NCBI GenBank assembly: GCA_019637225.1
Contig: JAHBWC010000079.1
Location: 1 to 36,980, forward strand
DNA: 36,980 nt
From: Labilithrix sp.
Lineage (GTDB): Bacteria; Myxococcota_A; Polyangia; Polyangiales; Polyangiaceae
Reading direction: 5' to 3'
The translations under genes and the position numbers were made by a program. The notes beneath the pieces are model-generated. The model was not told the DNA's origin. It searched no databases and saw only the letters and a list, made by a program, of their open reading frames with translations. This document shows, piece after piece, positions 31,319 to 36,980 of the stretch (the first letter of the stretch is position 1; every line of letters begins with the position of its first letter).

Positions 31319-32164
31319 TCAGCGCGACGAGAGCGCCGAGACGACGCCCGCCAGCGTGGCCGGCGCGGTCGGCCCCAGCGACCGCATCGCGTAGACGAAC
31401 GCGGCGTTGACGATGCCGAAGGTGATGAACGTCTTCCGGAACGCGGCGAACTGCGCGTCGAGCACCACGCCGCGTTCGGAGGACGAGAGCCGCGCGTCCC
31501 GGACCGCCTCGAGCGTCTCCACGTCGAGCGCAGCCTGACGTCGAAGCACGTCGTCGATCGTGAACACGATGCGACGGTAGTCGCGGAGCGCCGCCGGGAC
31601 CCGGCCCGGAAGCGCCGCCGCGAGCGCGTGCTGGATCTGCAGCGCCGAGCTCGCGCCTCGCGTGCGCCCGCACTCCATCGTCCAGTGCTCCTTCAGCACC
31701 TTGACGAACGACGGCTCGAGACTCTCGTCGCCTCGCACGCACGCCAGGTAGTGCTGCTGCGTGACGAGCTTGAGGTGGAGCGCGACGACGAGCAGCGAGA
31801 GCGGGACGGCGTCGACGAGGATCTCGTCGAGGTCGTCCGGTCGCGCCGCGAGCTTGGGCGCGACGGGGAAGCTCTCCTCGAAGGCGCGCTCGAAGCCTCG
31901 GAAGAGCTCGTTGTGATCGAACGAGTCGAGCCGAAGGAGCGGGACGAGCGTGTCGCGCGCGTCGACGTCGCGCGCCGCGTGGGCGCGCGCGGCTTCCGCG
32001 AGTGAGGTCTCGAGAGCGTCGAAGACGTGGATGTAGCTCGCCGCGCGGATCTGGTTCATCCACCGCCGATCGTCCTCGGCGAGGGTCCGCACGCCGGAGA
32101 GCCCCGCGAGCGCTTCCGGTAAGAACGACCGCGAGAGGTCGAGCGGGCTTCCTTCTACGCGCAC
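31319..32164 (-). CDS. Ferritin-like helical protein, uncertain
   Basis: 281 residues from GTG at 32164; no ATG lies near the N-terminus, and the open frame upstream is opposite-strand shadow of the kinase gene. It is all-helical, with conserved-looking MNQIRAASYIHVFDALETSL, LDSFDHNELFRGFERAFEES, LHLKLVTQQHYLACVRGDES and LKEHWTMECGRT. The spacing resembles a myxobacterial ferritin-like family in which E/H residues of four helices bind two metals, but here the fourth-helix pair is replaced (ECGRTRG where I expect EAQHAKL-like), so a metal site may be partial. No signal peptide. It is divergent from the Ser/Thr kinase gene, 240 nt apart. Confidence 0.65.
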   Translation of the reverse strand: MRVEGSPLDLSRSFLPEALAGLSGVRTLAEDDRRWMNQIRAASYIHVFDALETSLAEAARAHAARDVDARDTLVPLLRLDSFDHNELFRGFERAFEESFPVAPKLAARPDDLDEILVDAVPLSLLVVALHLKLVTQQHYLACVRGDESLEPSFVKVLKEHWTMECGRTRGASSALQIQHALAAALPGRVPAALRDYRRIVFTIDDVLRRQAALDVETLEAVRDARLSSSERGVVLDAQFAAFRKTFITFGIVNAAFVYAMRSLGPTAPATLAGVVSALSSR

Positions 32165-32404
32165 GCTCCCGCCGCTGCACGTCGCGGTCCATGGATGGGT
32201 CTCGGGCGAAGAGCTAGCTCGACGAGCGAAACGAGCCGTCCCCGGAGGTCGAGCTGCCGTCGGCGCAGGCCCACCGGCGACGCGCGCGCGACAGATCGAG
32301 GAGGAGAGGTGCGCGGATGTACTCCTGATGAGCTGGGCCTGAGGACGAACCCGAGGGGTCACGACCTTTTCCCCCCTCGCCGAGAGCGCTACCCTTCCAA
32401 GAAC

Positions 32405-33850
32405 GTGGCATCGCCTTCCCTCCCGCCGGGCGGGCTCGTCGAGGGTACGACCCTCGCGGGTAAATACCGCATCGATCGCATGCTCGGCGCGGGCGGCATG
32501 TGCCTCGTGTACGAGGCGGAGCACGTCCACCTCCGCCAAGCTGTCGCGCTCAAGGTGCTGAAGCCCGAGCTCGCGCGGGACCCCACCGCGGTCGCGCGGT
32601 TCGCGCAGGAGGCGCAGGCCGCGGCCAAGCTCCGGAGCCCCAACGTCGCGCGGGTCCACGACGTCGATCGGCTGCCCGACGGGCAGCCCTACATCACGAT
32701 GGAGCTCCTCGTCGGGCACGACCTCGGCACGGAGCTCCAGCGCCGCTACGCGTTGCCGGTCGACCTCGCGGTCGACTACGTGCGCCAGGCCGCCAACGGC
32801 ATCTCCGAAGCGCACGCGCTCGGCATCGTCCATCGCGACCTCAAGCCCGAGAACCTGTTCCTCACCGAGCTCGGCGAGATGACCGAGCGGCGACTGCTCA
32901 AGATCCTCGACTTCGGCATCGCGAAGAACGTCCACGAGGGAGCGCGCAAGCTCACCGCGCCGGACGCGGTGTTCGGGACGGTCGACTACATGTCCCCGGA
33001 GCAGATCCGCTCCGCGTCCTCGGTCGATCACCGAACGGACATCTGGGCGCTCGGCGTCATCCTCTTCGAGCTCCTCACGGGACGCACGCCCTACTCCGGC
33101 GACGCGCGGTCGGTCATCGCGCAGATCGTGAGCGATCCCGTCGTTCCCCCTTCGCGCCTGGTGCCGACGCTGCCGCCGGGCCTCGTCGCCGTCATCATGA
33201 AGGCGCTCGCGAAGGATCCGGCGGCGCGCTTCCAGTCCGCCGAGGAGCTCCGGCGCGCGCTCGCTCCGTTCGCCGACGGGGTCGAGCCGATCGCGAACGT
33301 GCTCGCGCGGCTCCCGCCGGCGACCGTGCCGCGCCGGAACCACGACGCGTCGCGGCCCTCGATGGACGGCCTCCGCGACGCGCGGACGAACCTCTCCTTC
33401 GAGACGACGTCACCGCGGAAAGCATGGGCGAAGCGGGCGTTCGCGCTGCCGCTCTTCGCCGCGCTCGGCGCCCTCCTGGGGCTCGCGGTGTGGAAGCGCG
33501 ACGTGATCCTCCGGCGCCCGCAGCCGCGCGTCGAGGTCGCGAGGGCGACGCCCCCCGCCGTGTCGCACGAGCCGCCCGTGGTCGCGACCGCGCCGCCCGT
33601 GCCGGCGACGCCGCCGACCGCGCTGTTCCCTTCGGTCCTTGGCGCGTCGGCGCCCCCCGAGCCGGCCGGCGCGAGCGCCGCGAACGCCGCGCCGCCCCCT
33701 GCGACGCCTACCGCCGCGAAGGGCGCGACGGTGAAGGCGAAGCCGAAGGCGCCGCCGCCGCCACGTCCCTCCGCCGCGCCTCCTGCTCCTCCTCCACCGG
33801 CGCCGACACCGACCACGTCGTCGACGCCAGCACTCCCGAAGCACCTCTGA
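32405..33850 (+). CDS. Ser/Thr protein kinase, PknB-like, with one membrane span
   Basis: 481 residues from GTG at 32405, which is where the usual Pkn leader starts; the long upstream frame is shadow. Kinase signatures: glycine loop MLGAGGMCLVYEAEH (Gly-rich loop, 26-40), K50 in VALKVLK, HRDLKPEN (143-150), DFG (169-171) and YMSPEQ. A single transmembrane helix spans about 345-363, followed by an Ala/Pro-rich extracytoplasmic tail. Unlike many Pkn kinases there is no PASTA domain visible. It is a typical myxobacterial eukaryote-like kinase (PknB group). The next gene starts 26 nt after its stop, so the pair is probably one transcript. Confidence 0.93.
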   Translation: MASPSLPPGGLVEGTTLAGKYRIDRMLGAGGMCLVYEAEHVHLRQAVALKVLKPELARDPTAVARFAQEAQAAAKLRSPNVARVHDVDRLPDGQPYITMELLVGHDLGTELQRRYALPVDLAVDYVRQAANGISEAHALGIVHRDLKPENLFLTELGEMTERRLLKILDFGIAKNVHEGARKLTAPDAVFGTVDYMSPEQIRSASSVDHRTDIWALGVILFELLTGRTPYSGDARSVIAQIVSDPVVPPSRLVPTLPPGLVAVIMKALAKDPAARFQSAEELRRALAPFADGVEPIANVLARLPPATVPRRNHDASRPSMDGLRDARTNLSFETTSPRKAWAKRAFALPLFAALGALLGLAVWKRDVILRRPQPRVEVARATPPAVSHEPPVVATAPPVPATPPTALFPSVLGASAPPEPAGASAANAAPPPATPTAAKGATVKAKPKAPPPPRPSAAPPAPPPPAPTPTTSSTPALPKHL

Positions 33851-33876
33851 TCCCCTCTCGACTGCGGACCTCCCTC

Positions 33877-34815
33877 GTGCGGCTCTTTTTGACCTTCCTT
33901 CGAGGCTTCGTCCTCTCCACGCTCCTCCTCGCGTCCTTCGCGGGGCCCGCGTACGCGCAGGCTTCGCCGAGGATCAGCAAGAGCGACAAGGCCGAAGCCG
34001 CGCGGCTCAAGAAGGAAGCCGACAACCTGATGGATCAGGACCGCCACGTCGACGCGCTCGCGCTCTACGCGCGCGCCTACGAGCTGACGGCCGATCCCGC
34101 ACTCCTCTACAACCAGGGCCGCGCGCTCGAGTCGATGGGCGACTACGCGGACGCGCTCGACAAGCTCGAACGCTTCGACCGTGAGGCGTCGCCGGCGCTC
34201 CGCGCCAAGGTGCCCGGCCTGCACGATCTGCTCGTCGACCTGCGCGGGCGCATCGCCACGCTCGTCGTGACGACGAACGCTCCCGGCGCGCGCCTGTTCG
34301 TGCGTGACAAGGCGGTGGGCACCCTCCAGAAGGAGACGCGCATCCGGACCCGCGCCGGCTCGGCGACGATCGAGGTCGTCGCCGAGGGTTACGTGACCTT
34401 GAAGAAGGAGATCCTCCTCGCGGGAGGCTCGACCTTCAAGCTCGACGCCGAGCTCTCGCCGAAGAAGAGCGACCCGCTCATCATCGTGCGAAGCCGACCG
34501 AGCTCGGACATCTCCGTCGACGGCAAGGCGATCGGCCGCGCGCCGCTCGAGCTTCGGCTCCCGGTCGGTGAGCACACGCTCGTCGCCGCCGCTCCCGGCC
34601 GCGAGACGGAGCGCATTCGAATGACGCTCGCCCTCGGAGACCGCCGCGAGATCGACATCGAGCTGCGAGAGCCTCCCAGCGTGCTCTCGCGCTGGTGGTT
34701 CTGGACGGGCGTGGGCGTCGTCGTGGCCGGAGGCGCGGCCGCCGCGTACGCGCTCACGCAGGAGCGCTCACCCGATCGCGGGACGTTCGGCGCGGGCGTG
34801 TTGCCCGGCCCCTGA
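33877..34815 (+). CDS. TPR-PEGA protein, exported, paired with the kinase
   Basis: 312 residues from GTG at 33877. The signal VRLFLTFLRGFVLSTLLLAS with FAGPAYAQA cleaves after AYA. TPR-like helices follow (ADNLMDQDRHVDALALYARA, YNQGRALESMGDYADALDKL), then PEGA domains: the first is VVTTNAPGARLFVRDKAVGT with VEVVAEGY, the second VRSRPSSDISVDGKAIGRAP with LELRLPVGEHTLVAAAPG. A C-terminal membrane segment (WWFWTGVGVVVAGGAAAAYA) ends it. PEGA domains are surface-exposed, often beside kinases in myxobacteria. The kinase partner cannot be proved here, but the 26-nt spacing supports it. Confidence 0.85.
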   Translation: MRLFLTFLRGFVLSTLLLASFAGPAYAQASPRISKSDKAEAARLKKEADNLMDQDRHVDALALYARAYELTADPALLYNQGRALESMGDYADALDKLERFDREASPALRAKVPGLHDLLVDLRGRIATLVVTTNAPGARLFVRDKAVGTLQKETRIRTRAGSATIEVVAEGYVTLKKEILLAGGSTFKLDAELSPKKSDPLIIVRSRPSSDISVDGKAIGRAPLELRLPVGEHTLVAAAPGRETERIRMTLALGDRREIDIELREPPSVLSRWWFWTGVGVVVAGGAAAAYALTQERSPDRGTFGAGVLPGP

Positions 34816-34827
34816 GCCGGGCGCGCG

Positions 34828-35913
34828 TCACTGCTGCGCGGCGGCGTCCTCCCACGCGGTGCAGGTGCCGGTGCAGAACGTCTCGGGTCCGCAGCCAGCG
34901 TCCGCACACGTCCGCGTGCAGGCTCCGCCGCGGCACTCGACCTTGTTGCACGTCGCCTTCAGCTCCGCGGTCGGGGTGCACTTGACGACGTTCGTGCCGC
35001 CGTCGACGTAGACGCCGTCGCAAGTTCCCTCGGCGTTCTGGCAATTGACGTGACAGACCGAGGCGGCGCACGCGATGTCCTCGCAGTGTGTCCCGGCGCC
35101 GTTCCCTGCGCAGTTGAACGTGCAGGTGCCGTTCGTCGCGCAGCGCGTGCCGTTGCACTTGTCCGCCGCGAGGCACTCGATGGTGCAGTTGAGACCGTCG
35201 GCGCAATAGGTCTTGTCCACGCAGTCGAGGACGTTGCAGTCGACCCTGCACTCGCCCGCGTTGCACGACGTGCCGTTGCAACGGGCGCAAGCGTCGTTGT
35301 CGAACACGTCGAGCGGGGCGTCGCCGGGCGCGCCGTCGCCGATCTCCGGGTCGATCGGCAGATCGCCGTCCTTCTGCGGCGGAGAGTTGCCGCCGTCGGG
35401 CTGGATCTGCTCCGGCTGGACGCAGACGCCGAGGTTGCACTCGAGATCGCCGCCGCAGTAGCGGTCGACGCAGCGCTCGGTGAGCCTGACGGTGATGTTC
35501 ACCGTCTTGCCGGGAACGAACTGCACGCGGCGCCGCGCGAGGATGCAGTCGGTCCAGACCGGCTCGCCGTTCGGCCCTCCGGGCAGGCCGCACGAGTCCG
35601 GATCCTGATCGTTCACCGCGCCGATGACGCGAATGCCCACCCAGTCGTCATTCCCGCCGCTGGGCGTGATCGTGAGGGTTCCGATCTTGTCGGTCCCCTC
35701 GTCACATCCGTTTTCGTAGATCTCGAGCCTGTCGGTGTCGATGTTCTCGAGCGTCGTGACGGCGATTCCCGCCGAGATGCTGGCGCAGATCGAGCGGTCC
35801 GCGCGGACGTCGACGATGATCTGTGTGGGCGACGCGCAGTTCGCGATCGCGAGCGCAAGCACGCTGCCGGAGACGGCAGTGCCGAGGAAGGCACCCGCGC
35901 GAAAGCGTCCCAT
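34828..35913 (-). CDS. Cysteine-rich lipoprotein
   Basis: 361 residues from ATG at 35913 (GGAGG lies 4-8 nt before). The signal MGRFRAGAFLGTAVSGSVLA with LAIANC has a loose lipobox, Cys26. The mature protein has two parts: a beta-rich region (residues 30-150, ending with VTVRLTERC), then from about 195 a Cys array with roughly 30 Cys in 165 residues in short C-x(4-8)-C spacings (CNGTSCNAGECRVDCN, CATNGTCTFNCAGNGAG). Such knotted disulphide arrays resist protease and recur in myxobacterial surface proteins; an EGF/dickerin-like role is not provable. It converges with the TPR-PEGA gene, 12 nt between stops. Confidence 0.8.
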   Translation of the reverse strand: MGRFRAGAFLGTAVSGSVLALAIANCASPTQIIVDVRADRSICASISAGIAVTTLENIDTDRLEIYENGCDEGTDKIGTLTITPSGGNDDWVGIRVIGAVNDQDPDSCGLPGGPNGEPVWTDCILARRRVQFVPGKTVNITVRLTERCVDRYCGGDLECNLGVCVQPEQIQPDGGNSPPQKDGDLPIDPEIGDGAPGDAPLDVFDNDACARCNGTSCNAGECRVDCNVLDCVDKTYCADGLNCTIECLAADKCNGTRCATNGTCTFNCAGNGAGTHCEDIACAASVCHVNCQNAEGTCDGVYVDGGTNVVKCTPTAELKATCNKVECRGGACTRTCADAGCGPETFCTGTCTAWEDAAAQQ

Positions 35914-36004
35914 CGCCCTCCACTATAGCGCGCGGGCGCCGCGGTTCCACGGCCCTCCGCGCTCCCCCATCCGAGACGGCGCGGCGCGTGCTTACGCCTC
36001 CCGG

Positions 36005-36919
36005 GTGCGGAGCGACGGAGGCTACATCGCCGCGGGCATCACCCTCGCCCTGGTGCTCCTCGCGCCGGGGCTCGCGCGCGCGGCCGACGCGGACACCGAG
36101 CGTGCGCGCGCGCTCTTCGACGAGGCGGGCGAGCTCGAACGCCACGGCCAGTGGGGCGCCGCCGAGGACCGCCTGCGCGCCGCGCTGCGTCTGCGCGAGA
36201 CCCCGCACCTCCATTACGCGCTCGGGTGGGCGCTCGAGAACGCCGACAAGCTGCTCGAGGCGAAGTCGGAGTACGAGACGGCCGCGCGGCTCGGGCGCGA
36301 GCAGCCGAGCGGGGAAGAAGCCTCGCGCCTCGCGACGGCACGCCTCGCGGACCTCGAGAAGAAGGTCGCCGTGGTCCGGGTGCGCGTGAGAGGCGGAGCG
36401 CGATCGCAGGCGCGCGTGCTCGTCGACGGACGTCCGGTGGGGCGTGAGGACAATCTCGCCACGACCTCGGTGAACCCGGGCTCGCACGTGATCCGCGTCG
36501 AGCGCGGCGCGAGGCCGGCGTTCGAGCAGGTCGTGTATGTCGGCCGGAGCAGCGTCCGGACCGTCGACGTCGCGGCGGACGAGCCCGTGGTGGGCTCCGC
36601 GCCGCGCCGCCGGGACCGAGGCGCGACCTCACGAGCGCCGGCGCAGGCGGCGCGCGGCGGCGACGTCATGCCGTGGCTGCTCCTCTCGTTCGGCGGCGCG
36701 TCCGTCGCGGGCGGCGGCGCGCTCCTCGTCTCGGGTGAGGCGGACGGGACCGTCGGCCTCGCGCTCGCCGGCGCGGGCCTCGTCGCGGGGACGATCGGCG
36801 CCGTCCTCGTTCTCCGCGGCGACGACGCGGGCGACAAGGACCGCGCGCGCGCGCGAGGACGCGCGGGCGCCGCGCCGCTCCCCGGCGGAGGCATCGCGAC
36901 GGCGACGTTCACGTTCTGA
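36005..36919 (+). CDS. TPR-PEGA-like exported membrane protein
   Basis: 304 residues from GTG at 36005; the frame is open earlier only as shadow of the divergent lipoprotein. The signal MRSDGGYIAAGITLALVLLA with PGLARA is clear. TPR-type helices follow (LFDEAGELERHGQWGAAEDR, RETPHLHYALGWALENADKL), then a PEGA-like beta domain (VRVRVRGGARSQARVLVDGR with PVGREDN) and two hydrophobic spans near 225-245 and 252-270. It has the same order as the gene at 33877 but is clearly a different protein, so the two are distant paralogues around the Cys-rich lipoprotein. The last 61 nt of the window contain no gene. Confidence 0.8.
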   Translation: MRSDGGYIAAGITLALVLLAPGLARAADADTERARALFDEAGELERHGQWGAAEDRLRAALRLRETPHLHYALGWALENADKLLEAKSEYETAARLGREQPSGEEASRLATARLADLEKKVAVVRVRVRGGARSQARVLVDGRPVGREDNLATTSVNPGSHVIRVERGARPAFEQVVYVGRSSVRTVDVAADEPVVGSAPRRRDRGATSRAPAQAARGGDVMPWLLLSFGGASVAGGGALLVSGEADGTVGLALAGAGLVAGTIGAVLVLRGDDAGDKDRARARGRAGAAPLPGGGIATATFTF

Positions 36920-36980
36920 TCCGCGCGGCGATCAGAAGCCCGGGCTCGAGATGCCGCCGTGCACGGCGCGCTCCGGCGCG

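Overview
The window is very GC-rich bacterial chromosome with the gene style of a myxobacterium (Myxococcota, probably Polyangiales-like). The pointers are many Asp/Gly/Ala-rich secreted lipoproteins, an extracellular matrixin with a MYXO-CTERM-like tail, a giant TPR protein, a Pkn-type Ser/Thr kinase beside TPR-PEGA proteins, an NtrC-family sigma-54 activator, and frequent GTG starts. The taxonomic placement is inferred from this content. No rRNA, tRNA, CRISPR array, IS element or phage gene was seen.

Left part (1-8.1 kb): the N-terminus of DNA polymerase II (polB) runs off the left edge. Then come a small exported protein, a DUF2325 protein, a LamG-like lipoprotein and an S33-family secreted peptidase/hydrolase, all on the minus strand. 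A divergent STAND-type ATPase regulator follows, then a matrixin metalloprotease and an ArsC/Spx-family protein. Middle-left (8.2-16.8 kb): a 1704-residue TPR protein, a lipoprotein with a Gly/Ala/Ser repeat, an arsR - SRPBCC - VOC operon with a palindrome just upstream of arsR, an unrecognised protein and a lipoprotein.

Centre (16.8-26.4 kb): the main feature is an unbroken minus-strand gas vesicle operon. In transcription order it reads gvpJ-like, gvpA, sensor histidine kinase, single-domain response regulator, long gvpF/L with a Lys/Ala/Pro-rich tail, gvpG, a tandem ArsA/Get3-like ATPase, a second gvpF/L, a second gvpJ-like gene, a short gvpF/L, and gvpK with a Lys/Ala-rich tail. Several junctions overlap by 1-4 nt, so signalling and vesicle genes appear translationally coupled. 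The usual AAA+ ATPase GvpN is absent from the window. The only NTPase in the operon is the double ArsA/Get3-like protein, whose two halves each carry a P-loop, DTAPTGH switch and CxxC motif. My working model is a signal-regulated gas vesicle system in which a Get3-like ATPase may handle the hydrophobic GvpA-family proteins. The identity of the gvp genes is firm; the model is inference.

Right part (26.6-37 kb): a divergent VTT/DedA-like membrane protein, a putative acetyltransferase-like protein, a Kelch-type lipoprotein, an orphan NtrC-family regulator, a ferritin-like helical protein, a Ser/Thr kinase followed at once by a TPR-PEGA protein, a Cys-rich lipoprotein, and a second TPR-PEGA-like membrane protein.
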